NCBI GenBank assembly: GCA_947175655.1
Contig: CAMWNQ010000014.1
Coordinates: forward strand, 1 to 18,679
Length of the DNA: 18,679 nt
Source: an uncultured Clostridia bacterium
GTDB taxonomy: Bacteria > Bacillota > Clostridia > Oscillospirales > Ruminococcaceae
Direction of reading: 5' to 3'
Position 1 is the stretch's first letter, and every line of letters starts with the position of its first letter. The notes beneath the pieces are model-generated. The model searched no databases, was not told the DNA's origin, and worked only from the letters and a program-made list of their open reading frames with translations. The translations under genes were made by a program, and so were the position numbers. Positions 7,439 through 14,280 of this stretch are shown in pieces.

Positions 7439-7857
7439 TGGCTAGAAACAACATTAAAATTGATAGCAAAGCTCTTGAAAAACAATTACAGGATTCGATT
7501 AAACGCAATCCAAAAGTTACAGCGAATAAAATAAAAGCTATTGCCCTTGACCTTGCTGAACGTTCTGCATTACTTGCACCTGTTAAAACAGGCGACCTAC
7601 GAAATAATTGCAATGCAGATATAAACGGGGTTACAATATTTGAAAATCAGACTGCAATATCAGTAAATATATTACCAACTCTGAAAGCTGTTGCAGAAGT
7701 TGGATATTCTCTTCCCTATGCTCTCCGACAACACGAGGAACTGACTTTTAATCATCCCAAAGGCGGTCAGGCAAAATTTCTCGAAAAGCCATTCAATGAC
7801 AATGAACAGAAATATATTGATATACTGAAATCAATTCCTGATGAGGTAATAAAATGA
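7438..7857 (+). CDS. HK97 gp10-like neck protein
   Basis: A 139-residue protein with LAPVKTGDLRNN near residue 43, the signature of the HK97 gp10-like family (tail completion or head-tail joining). It is basic at the N-terminus, as in homologues. It sits in the expected third neck place, overlaps its predecessor by one base and shares ATGA with the next gene. It is thought to help complete the tail end before it meets the head. Confidence 0.82.
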   Translation: MARNNIKIDSKALEKQLQDSIKRNPKVTANKIKAIALDLAERSALLAPVKTGDLRNNCNADINGVTIFENQTAISVNILPTLKAVAEVGYSLPYALRQHEELTFNHPKGGQAKFLEKPFNDNEQKYIDILKSIPDEVIK

Positions 7858-8186
7858 ATATTCTTGATAAAATTGCTGATATTCTCAAAGACGATACCGT
7901 CAAGCTCGGATATCTTCCTGATAAACCTGATGACATTACAGCAATTTTTGAATATCAAGGCGGACAGCCATCACACAGCTTCAGACATACTGATTTTACA
8001 GAAAATATTCAGATCAGAACAAGAGGTTCAAACTCCTATGCAAAAGCACAGGAAATTGCTCTTATTCTTGACAATTACACAGATAAAAATATAAGTATTA
8101 TACAGATAACTTCCGTTTTCGACATAGGCAGAGACAGCCACGAAAGACAGGAATATACAGTAAATTTTAAAATTTATAGGAGGTAA
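7854..8186 (+). CDS. Tail terminator protein
   Basis: A 110-residue protein between the gp10-like gene and the tail tube gene, the usual slot for the protein that caps the tube at its final length and joins it to the head. The pattern (an N-terminal amphipathic helix, then beta strands including FTENIQIRTRG and ending VNFKIYRR) fits the minor capsid protein family pfam12691 used for this role in Gram-positive phages. The end of the gene carries the AGGAGG that serves the next start. The call is from order and fold pattern. Confidence 0.7.
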   Translation: MNILDKIADILKDDTVKLGYLPDKPDDITAIFEYQGGQPSHSFRHTDFTENIQIRTRGSNSYAKAQEIALILDNYTDKNISIIQITSVFDIGRDSHERQEYTVNFKIYRR

Positions 8187-8190
8187 TTCA

Positions 8191-8601
8191 ATGCTTTATA
8201 CAGGTGTTACAGGTAAACTCTCAATCAAACAGGGTGACGAAAAGGCAATTGATATTGTACATATTGCAAATTGGTCTGTTGACCTTTCCAAGGAAATTCT
8301 CGAAGTTTTAAGTTTCGGCGATGAATACAAAGAAAAAGTCCCATCAATAAAAGACTGGTCAGCAAGTGCGGACGGTACAGCAGATTTTGCAAAAGACGGC
8401 GGTCAGAAGGCTCTTGTTGATGCATTCGACAGTGGTGCAAAGCTTACAGGCTCTTTTTATCTTGATGAAACAACATTCTTTCAGGGTGACTGCTTTGTTG
8501 AATCCCTTACAATTGACCACGCAGCAGATGGCAAAGCAGATATTTCAATTAGTCTCGCTGGTTCAAAGGCAGCCGTCCTTACAGTTCCAGCAGACGTATA
8601 A
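8191..8601 (+). CDS. Major tail tube protein
   Basis: A 136-residue beta-rich protein that polymerises into the tail tube. Features typical of such proteins: a short N-terminal strand pair, NWSVDLSKE (about residues 27-35), then FGDEYKEKVPSIKDWSAS, and the late FFQGDCFVESL strand pair. Strong AGGAGG lies 5-10 nt upstream, overlapping the end of the previous gene, which fits high expression. It is followed by a 36-nt gap and the chaperone gene, the standard arrangement tube then chaperone then tape measure. Confidence 0.82.
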   Translation: MLYTGVTGKLSIKQGDEKAIDIVHIANWSVDLSKEILEVLSFGDEYKEKVPSIKDWSASADGTADFAKDGGQKALVDAFDSGAKLTGSFYLDETTFFQGDCFVESLTIDHAADGKADISISLAGSKAAVLTVPADV

Positions 8602-8637
8602 TTTTGGGCAGTTATTTAAATTTATGGAGGTTTTATT

Positions 8638-9030
8638 ATGTTTATAAAAATTAATGGAAATGAATATGAATTATCAACAAAGCTCGGCATATCAGTGAAA
8701 ATTGAAAAAAAATTCAAGCTCCCACTTACTCAGGTGCTTGAAAAAATATCAAGTGCAGAAATTAATGAACTTGTAGATATTGTCACAATTTCTGCCAATA
8801 AAATTAATGATGGCAACTTTAAGAAAGAAATCCTTGATAACTGGGATTACACAGATTTACAGTCAGCAGTTCAGGAACTTCTTGCACGTCTTATGTTCAG
8901 CGGTGATGACGAGGAGGTCAAGACAAAGATTGAAAAATATCCCGTGGGGGAAAAACAGAAAAATCTGATAAGGAGAATGCTCGGGATTTCACCAGAAATC
9001 TTGTCAGAACAGCCTACAGATGTGGAATAA
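8638..9030 (+). CDS. Tail assembly chaperone, short (G) form
   Basis: A 130-residue protein between tail tube and tape measure, the slot of lambda gpG-like tail assembly chaperones, which coat the tape measure during tube assembly and are not in the virion. It is preceded by a strong GGAGG and has a beta-rich start (KINGNEYEL) with helices following. The reading frame that continues it lies in -1, open from 8934, and runs into the tape measure start, so this is the unshifted product. Stop TAA at 9028-9030. Confidence 0.8.
   Translation: MFIKINGNEYELSTKLGISVKIEKKFKLPLTQVLEKISSAEINELVDIVTISANKINDGNFKKEILDNWDYTDLQSAVQELLARLMFSGDDEEVKTKIEKYPVGEKQKNLIRRMLGISPEILSEQPTDVE
8945..9007 (+). promoter_or_regulatory. 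Putative -1 frameshift site with downstream hairpin
   Basis: A G5-A5 run (8946-8955) and a second A5 (8959-8963) form a slippery-looking purine tract at the end of the chaperone frame. GATTTC (8985-8990) and GAAATC (8995-9000) form a perfect 6-bp hairpin with loop ACCA. An outer stem, CTGATAAG (8965-8972) with CTTGTCAG (9000-9007), competes for one base. No textbook X-XXY-YYZ heptamer is in phase, so slippage of a single glycine tRNA on GGG is one possibility. Confidence 0.5.
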
Positions 9031-9287
9031 GCATTCCGGATTTATGGAATATGGAGCTTTGGGAATTTAATATCTGTGTTCAGGAATACAATGAAATGCA
9101 ATCAGAAAAATCAAAAAATGATACCACAAATGCGTGGCAAACCGCTAATTTTACGGGTGCAGCATTCTGTGGAAAGCTTAAAAAACTTGATGATTATCTG
9201 AAACAGTCAGTAAGCAAAGCTCCACAAATATCAAAAAATGAATTTGAAGAAAAGCTTGCAGAGGCAGAAAGGAGAGCGAAAAATTAA
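8949..9287 (+). CDS. Frameshift extension (T part) of the tail assembly chaperone
   Basis: This frame, -1 relative to the chaperone, is open from 8934 to TAA 9285-9287 and encodes RDFTRNLVRTAYRCGIS, then IPDLWNMELWEF and a charged helical end. The first phrase is the hallmark of T extensions of phage chaperones (R-T-A-Y-R-x-G-I). Its first ATG (9051) lies after this conserved part and has no clear ribosome binding site, so it is unlikely to be a separate gene. The full product would have about 216 residues, if ribosomes shift near 8946-8950. Exact shift point is uncertain, so the start given is approximate. It overlaps the tape measure start by one base. Confidence 0.75.
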   Translation, partial: GKTEKSDKENARDFTRNLVRTAYRCGISIPDLWNMELWEFNICVQEYNEMQSEKSKNDTTNAWQTANFTGAAFCGKLKKLDDYLKQSVSKAPQISKNEFEEKLAEAERRAKN

Positions 9288-12200
9288 TGTCACTGAAAAG
9301 TTTATCTGTAAAAATTGGTGCAGATACAAGTGAATTTTCACAGGGTATGCGTTCTGTAAGTGACGGAATACGTTCAACTCAGGAAACTGCTGAAAAGGCT
9401 TCAAAATCACTTGCTTCACAGGCTGCCTCGCTTGCAGCCGAATATAAAAAACAGGGAATGAATGCAAGTGAGGCATTCCGTAACGCCTGGAACGATATTG
9501 AACGTACTTCTCCAAAATCTGACGGACTTACTTCAAAAAGTTCTTCTTTCGGCTTGAAAAGTTTCTTTTCAGGCTTTGCTTCTTCTGCAAAATCCGCAAA
9601 GAATGAAACGGAAAGTATCAATAGTTCGGTTTTTAAAAGTCAAAATCTGATAGAAGGTGTTTCTTCAGGTATGAAGTCACTTACATCAGTAGCGAAAAAA
9701 CTTGGTACAGCTATCGTAGCAGCATTCAGTATAAGAGCAATTGTAAGTTTTTCAAAAGAATGCAAGTCGCTTTATGAAATACAGCTTGAAGCTGAAACAA
9801 AACTTGAAACAATATTAAGAGACCATCTTGATGCAAACGATGATTTAATTCAAAGTGTGAAAGATTATGCATCAGAAATACAAAATTTAGGTGTTATCGG
9901 TGATGAAGTACAGCTTTCAGGTATACAAGAGCTTGCAACATATGTTGAAAATGCTGAAAACCTTAAAATTATGATGCCAGTACTTACTGATATGCTTGCA
10001 CAACAATATGGTTTAAACGCAACTGCTGAAGAATCAGTTACTATTGCAACAATGCTTGGCAAAGTTTTATCCGGACAAACATCAGCTTTAAGTCGTTATG
10101 GCTATTATTTTGATGATGTACAGGAACAGCTTCTAAAATTTGGCACAGAAGAACAAAAAGTTGCAACACTTGCTGAAGTTATATCAGACTCCGTAGGCGG
10201 AATTAATGAAGCTCTTGCAAAGACCAATGCGGGACGAATGAAACAGCTCAGTAATACTATAGGCGATATTAAGGAGCAGTTCGGGTCAGCAGTAACTCAA
10301 ATACAGGTTATTTTTCTTCCATTACTTAAAAAGATTGCTGATATGCTTACAAATATAGCCACAATTGCTGAAAGGCTTTCACAAAGTCTTGCAAATGTAT
10401 TCAGTACATCAGGTTCAGCCTATATCAGTACATTGGGTATTGCAGATTCAGCTTCTTTGGCTGCGGAAAGCTATGAAGATATGGCTGAAAGTGCAGAAGA
10501 TGCTGAAAAGGCTAATGAACGAAGTCTTGCCGGATTTGATGCGATAAATACAATAAGCGGTCAAAACGATATTGAAGATGAAACCTCTAGCAAAACAAAT
10601 ACCAGTACAGTATCATCAAAAAATCCCAATACTGTTGATACAGAAAATATTGGAGAAAATCTTGAGAAAATTAAGCATAAATTCCAACCTGTTATAAATT
10701 CAATTTCAGAACTGTGGGAAGCTTTAAACCCTTTAAAAAAAATCGCTTTAGATGGTCTTATGAACTTTTATAGAGATTTTCTTTTACCTGTTGGAAACTG
10801 GGTTCTTGGTAAAGGCTTGCCTGACCTTATTGATGTTTTTACGGAAGGTATCAGTTCAATTGACTGGGATAATATAAATGATAAATTTGACGGCTTATGG
10901 AAAGCACTATCACCATTCGCGGTGACTTGTGGCGAAGGATTACTTTGGTTCTGGGAAGAGGTTCTTGTTCCGCTTGGAAGTTGGAGCTTTAATAACTTAT
11001 TGCCTACTGCATTGGATATACTTTCAAGTACAATAACAATACTAAATTCAGTGGTTAACGGTTTTAAACCGTTTGGTAAATGGTTGTGGGATAAATTCAT
11101 TAAACCGATTTCTGAATGGACAGGCAAAATAGTGACATCTGGACTTGAAAAATTCGCTGAAGCTCTTGAAAATGTAGCAAAATGGTGTAATAAAAATAAA
11201 TCTTCAGCAGGAATAATATTTGCTTTATCGGGTGCGGTTTTTGCTTTAAATTCAGCAACAAAAGCAGAAGCAATTTCAAAATTCGTTGGTAAATTAGTTT
11301 CAGGAATTAAATCATTAAGAACAATAGACGTAACGGTTGGTGTTATAATTGCAGGTATAGCAGGTTGGGTTTATGCAATTACCGAGGTCGTAAAAAACTG
11401 GGATGATATATTCAGCGTAATCAAAGAAGATGGCGGAATACTTAATTTTATTAGCAACTGGATTGATAGTTTAAGAAGTGAAATTGAAGAGTTTTTTAAA
11501 TTTTCCTGGTTCGGTGAAAAATGGTATAACTTTTGGTCTAAAGCGGGAAAATTGCTTTATGATTGTGGCGGAAACATTGTTCATGGGCTTTTACAAGGCA
11601 TCGTTAATGCTTTTTCAGCAATAGGCAACTGGATTGGTGAAAATATTTTTTATCCATTTATCAATGCCTTTAAGAAGCTTTTTGGCATTCATTCACCGTC
11701 AACAGTTATGGCGGAGCTTGGAGTATACATTATTGAGGGACTTTGCAATGCTATTTCGGGAAGAATTGCAAAGGTAAAAGAAATTTTTGAGGAAATTCTT
11801 GAGAAGATAAAAAATGTTTTCTTGAATATTGATGACTGGTTTTCGGAAAAGTTTAAATCTGCACGAAATAATATTATCAATATTTTTTCAAATATTGGAA
11901 AATGGTTCAGTAATCGACGGAATGATATTACTTCCACTTTTTCATCAGCCGATAAATGGTTTAAGGATAAATTTCAAAAGGCATATGATAATATAACTTA
12001 TATTTTTAAAAACATTGGAAAATGGTTTGCAAACAGATGGAATGATATTAAAACGGCATTATCAGATGCCGGAGAATGGTTCGGAGAAGTTTTTCAGAAT
12101 GCTTGGGATAACATTACAGGAATTTTCAAAAGTATAGGAAACTGGTTCTTTGACAGAAGAAACGATATTAACAATGTATTTTCGGATATTGGAGACTGGT

Positions 12201-13093
12201 TCAAAGATAAATTTCAGAATGCACGAAATAATATTACCGATATTTTTAAAGATATTGGAGAATGGTTCTTATACAAATGGAATGATATTACATTTGTATT
12301 ATCAAATGTCAGTGATTGGTTTAAAAATAAATTTCAAAGTGCAAGAGATAATATAACAGGTATTTTTAATGATGTAGGTCAATGGTTTTCAAATCGCTGG
12401 AACGATATAACATCAATATTTAATGGCGTTGGAGACTGGTTTTCTGAAAAATTTCAATCCGCTTATGATAATATTACAGGCATATTTTCAGGCATAGGCG
12501 GTTGGTTCAGCGGTATATGGGAAGATGTTTCAGAAGGTGCAAAAGAGGGAGTAAACTGGGTAATCGGCAAAATAAACGGAATGATTAACAAGTTAAATTG
12601 CTTTAGTTTTGAATTGCCTGGAGTACTCGGTGGCGGAACAATAGGCTTTGATATTCCTGAAGTTCCATATCTGGCAAAAGGCGGTATTGTCAATTCTCCT
12701 ACACTTGCTATGATAGGTGAAGCAGGTAAAGAAGCCGTAATTCCTTTGCAGAATAACACTGAATGGATAAGCGACATTTCTTCCGGATTGTGGGGTTTAT
12801 TGAAAAATGCACTTCCTGAATATAATAATCAGAAACTTAATATTAATCTTGTAAATAACACTCCGAAATTGCCGAAAATTCAACAACCTGTTTCAAATTC
12901 TCACATGTATAATAATTATAAGTATGAAACATATAATATACAAAGAAATTTGTATACAAATCAAAACGGAAACAACAAGCAAAACGATAACTTTCCCCCA
13001 GTAAATATTTATTTGTATCCGAATTCAAAATCATTTAAACGTGATGTTTTGAATGCATATCGTGAAGAAATTGCAAGAGGCGGTAAAATATAA
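9287..13093 (+). CDS. Tail tape measure protein
   Basis: At 1268 residues this is the longest gene, in the tape measure slot, and sets tail length. The N-terminus (KIGADTSEF, residues 8-16) and following coiled-coil are typical. Hydrophobic segments occur near 141-153 and 675-700. FGIHSPSTV (799-807) and, near the C-terminus, AKGGIVNSPTLA with IGEAGKEAVIPL (about 1130-1154) are hallmark motifs of phage tape measure proteins. Residues 847-1081 are six tandem copies, the last partial, of a Trp-Phe rich unit of 40 residues. No lysozyme or peptidase domain was seen. AAAGGAG (9268-9274) lies upstream. The stop is followed 4 nt later by a terminator hairpin. Confidence 0.93.
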   Translation: MSLKSLSVKIGADTSEFSQGMRSVSDGIRSTQETAEKASKSLASQAASLAAEYKKQGMNASEAFRNAWNDIERTSPKSDGLTSKSSSFGLKSFFSGFASSAKSAKNETESINSSVFKSQNLIEGVSSGMKSLTSVAKKLGTAIVAAFSIRAIVSFSKECKSLYEIQLEAETKLETILRDHLDANDDLIQSVKDYASEIQNLGVIGDEVQLSGIQELATYVENAENLKIMMPVLTDMLAQQYGLNATAEESVTIATMLGKVLSGQTSALSRYGYYFDDVQEQLLKFGTEEQKVATLAEVISDSVGGINEALAKTNAGRMKQLSNTIGDIKEQFGSAVTQIQVIFLPLLKKIADMLTNIATIAERLSQSLANVFSTSGSAYISTLGIADSASLAAESYEDMAESAEDAEKANERSLAGFDAINTISGQNDIEDETSSKTNTSTVSSKNPNTVDTENIGENLEKIKHKFQPVINSISELWEALNPLKKIALDGLMNFYRDFLLPVGNWVLGKGLPDLIDVFTEGISSIDWDNINDKFDGLWKALSPFAVTCGEGLLWFWEEVLVPLGSWSFNNLLPTALDILSSTITILNSVVNGFKPFGKWLWDKFIKPISEWTGKIVTSGLEKFAEALENVAKWCNKNKSSAGIIFALSGAVFALNSATKAEAISKFVGKLVSGIKSLRTIDVTVGVIIAGIAGWVYAITEVVKNWDDIFSVIKEDGGILNFISNWIDSLRSEIEEFFKFSWFGEKWYNFWSKAGKLLYDCGGNIVHGLLQGIVNAFSAIGNWIGENIFYPFINAFKKLFGIHSPSTVMAELGVYIIEGLCNAISGRIAKVKEIFEEILEKIKNVFLNIDDWFSEKFKSARNNIINIFSNIGKWFSNRRNDITSTFSSADKWFKDKFQKAYDNITYIFKNIGKWFANRWNDIKTALSDAGEWFGEVFQNAWDNITGIFKSIGNWFFDRRNDINNVFSDIGDWFKDKFQNARNNITDIFKDIGEWFLYKWNDITFVLSNVSDWFKNKFQSARDNITGIFNDVGQWFSNRWNDITSIFNGVGDWFSEKFQSAYDNITGIFSGIGGWFSGIWEDVSEGAKEGVNWVIGKINGMINKLNCFSFELPGVLGGGTIGFDIPEVPYLAKGGIVNSPTLAMIGEAGKEAVIPLQNNTEWISDISSGLWGLLKNALPEYNNQKLNINLVNNTPKLPKIQQPVSNSHMYNNYKYETYNIQRNLYTNQNGNNKQNDNFPPVNIYLYPNSKSFKRDVLNAYREEIARGGKI
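11825..12529 (+). repeat. Six 120-bp in-frame tandem repeats in the tape measure gene
   Basis: The repeat unit is 40 residues: a 22-residue half with D-W-F-x2-K-F-Q-x-A-x-D-N-I-T-x-I-F and an 18-residue half with I-G-x-W-F-x2-R-W-N-D-I-T. Copies start at 11825, 11945, 12065, 12185, 12305 and 12425; the sixth is cut off in its second half. DNA copies have diverged, but the W-F, D-N-I and N-D-I positions are kept. Confidence 0.9.
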
Positions 13094-13097
13094 AAAC

Positions 13098-13131
13098 GGA
13101 GCTTGAAAAAAGCTCCATTTTATATATTATT
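13098..13131. terminator. Bidirectional terminator between tape measure and the zinc-ribbon gene
   Basis: GGAGCTT (13098-13104) and AAGCTCC (13110-13116) form a perfect 7-bp stem with loop GAAAA. AAAA on the left and TTTT on the right extend it in both directions. On the + strand it can end the transcript behind the tape measure gene; on the - strand it can end the zinc-ribbon gene transcript, whose stop is at 13127-13129. Confidence 0.75.
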
Positions 13132-13747
13132 TTTTACCCGCTTTAAACTGATGTCCACAATTCAAACAAGTCACATTTATTTTTTTGGAATTTATATTTC
13201 CTGCTATAAGTCCTATATCACCTATCATAGCTCTGCCAATTATTGCTTTTCCAATTCCGAAACCTTGCTTATTTGTTGTCAAAGAAGTACTTCCACACTT
13301 AGGACAACAAGCAATTGCGTTTTCTTTGTTCTGTTTTATTCGTTCCTTTTTTGTCATAGGTTTATCTTGTTCAGAAAGAACAGTAATATCACTACCATTT
13401 TTCAATATTAAAAATTGTTTTATATCTTCAATATCATCATTAAATTTCTTTTGAAAGTATATTTCATGTTTTGTGCCGTCCGCTATTAATGTAATTTTTC
13501 CATTATCAATTGTACTTCCTTTTTTATAATCAAAGTATGTTATTGTTTCAATTGGAATTTTAGTTTTGATAAAAAGTATTTTATACGAAAACACGCAATT
13601 ATCCATTTCTATTATTGAGGCACTTCCAGAATTTAATTTTTTGTTTATATTTATATTTTCTTCAATAACAGTTGAAAGCTTTCCGCCACAATTTGAGCAG
13701 AAATTTGAGCTTTCATTTACTTCCACACCGCATTTGGGACAAAACAT
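13127..13747 (-). CDS. Double zinc-ribbon protein in a moron cassette
   Basis: A 206-residue protein encoded against the direction of every other gene here. The N-terminal ribbon is CPKC (3-6) with CSNC (17-20), the zinc_ribbon_2 pattern. Residues 34-115 look like a small beta-rich domain resembling bacterial PH-like folds (inference). A lysine-rich linker (133-143) follows. The C-terminal ribbon uses CPKC (148-151) and CLNC (194-197), interrupted by a glycine-rich hydrophobic segment (163-183) that could contact a membrane. The combination resembles small accessory proteins of Firmicutes and their phages; no virion role is apparent. It has its own promoter and AGGAGG, and terminators flank it, so it can be expressed independently of late genes. 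Function is unknown. Confidence 0.85.
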   Translation of the reverse strand: MFCPKCGVEVNESSNFCSNCGGKLSTVIEENININKKLNSGSASIIEMDNCVFSYKILFIKTKIPIETITYFDYKKGSTIDNGKITLIADGTKHEIYFQKKFNDDIEDIKQFLILKNGSDITVLSEQDKPMTKKERIKQNKENAIACCPKCGSTSLTTNKQGFGIGKAIIGRAMIGDIGLIAGNINSKKINVTCLNCGHQFKAGKK

Positions 13748-13757
13748 ATTTATTATT

Positions 13758-13763
13758 CCTCCT
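13758..13763 (-). promoter_or_regulatory. Ribosome binding site of the zinc-ribbon gene
   Basis: AGGAGG on the - strand, 10 nt before the ATG at 13747-13745. It fixes the start of the gene. Confidence 0.75.
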
Positions 13764-13778
13764 AAATTATTTTAGTAT

Positions 13779-13807
13779 ATTTTATCATATTTTACATAAT
13801 TGTTCAA
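13779..13807 (-). promoter_or_regulatory. Promoter of the zinc-ribbon gene
   Basis: Read on the - strand, TTGAAC (13807-13802) and TAAAAT (13784-13779) are separated by 17 bp, close to the sigma-70/SigA consensus. It sits about 30 bp upstream of the start codon and ahead of the AGGAGG at 13763-13758. This is the strongest consensus promoter I found in the window and would work in a lysogen without phage factors. Confidence 0.7.
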
Positions 13808-13816
13808 TTTATATAA

Positions 13817-13846
13817 TGCACAATTTTTCTGTTGTATATTTGTGCA
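13817..13846. promoter_or_regulatory. Inverted repeat upstream of the moron promoter
   Basis: TGCACAA (13817-13823) and TTGTGCA (13840-13846) are perfect inverted copies 16 bp apart, 10-39 bp upstream of the -35 box of the - strand promoter. It may be a regulator site for that gene, or, on the + strand, a hairpin followed by a T-rich run, i.e. a weak terminator. The choice cannot be made from sequence. Confidence 0.45.
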
Positions 13847-13859
13847 GTTTTTACTTTTT

Positions 13860-13887
13860 AACTACTCCAAAAAGTGGTTGCTTTTTT
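13860..13887 (+). terminator. Intrinsic terminator before the tail-tip genes
   Basis: AACTACT (13860-13866) pairs with AGTGGTT (13873-13879), 7 bp with one G-U, loop CCAAAA, followed by GC and TTTTTT (13882-13887). It points along the + strand and lies 22 nt before the start of the next structural gene. It marks the right edge of the inserted cassette. Confidence 0.55.
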
Positions 13888-13909
13888 CATACCTGAAAGG
13901 AGGTCATAA

Positions 13910-14269
13910 ATGAGCAATACAATACAAAGCATAGCAGGACATGAACTGCCTATAGCTCCAACAGGCTATAACGTGACAGTTCAGGATATAGACAGCGACA
14001 GCACAGGACGTTCAGCTGAAACGGGAGAACTTATAAGATATGTTATACGTCAGGGAGTATACAAAATTGATGTGGAATTCAGAGGACATTCTTCAGACAT
14101 AAAATTTATAAGAAATCTTGTCAGCGGAATACAATTCAGAGTAATATTCTGGGATATTGATGAATGGCATACAGCATTAATGTATGTATCAGATCGTTCA
14201 ATGAGTATGCTTCCGACACCGTATATTGATGGATATTATGATTTATCGTTTTCGCTGGTTGAGTATTAG
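13910..14269 (+). CDS. Small tail protein, DUF6711-like (distal tail slot)
   Basis: A 119-residue protein in the place of distal-tail (Dit) or a small tail-tip component, right after the tape measure cassette and before the Tal-like gene. It is beta-rich, with APTGYNVTVQDIDSDSTGR (about 16-34) then IRQGVYKIDVEF; this layout resembles DUF6711-type tail proteins of Firmicutes phages. It has an excellent AAAGGAGGT 5 nt before ATG. The role as tube-tip adaptor is inferred from position. Confidence 0.6.
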   Translation: MSNTIQSIAGHELPIAPTGYNVTVQDIDSDSTGRSAETGELIRYVIRQGVYKIDVEFRGHSSDIKFIRNLVSGIQFRVIFWDIDEWHTALMYVSDRSMSMLPTPYIDGYYDLSFSLVEY

Positions 14270-14280
14270 GGAGTGATTAA

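Noticed and set aside
9051..9287. Independent small gene starting at ATG 9051
   Set aside because: The conserved T-part residues lie upstream in the same frame, and no ribosome binding site precedes ATG 9051; treated as the frameshift extension.
10768..11127. 119-codon open frame on the - strand within the tape measure gene
   Set aside because: It lies wholly opposite a well-supported gene, has no ribosome binding site or protein-like motif, and is a codon-bias shadow.
12463..12777. 104-codon - strand frame opposite the tape measure C-terminus
   Set aside because: Shadow of the conserved C-terminal motif region; proline- and serine-rich with no recognisable features.
13185..13454. Hydrophobic + strand frame opposite the zinc-ribbon gene
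   Set aside because: The - strand frame has two zinc ribbons, promoter and ribosome binding site; the + strand frame has none of these.
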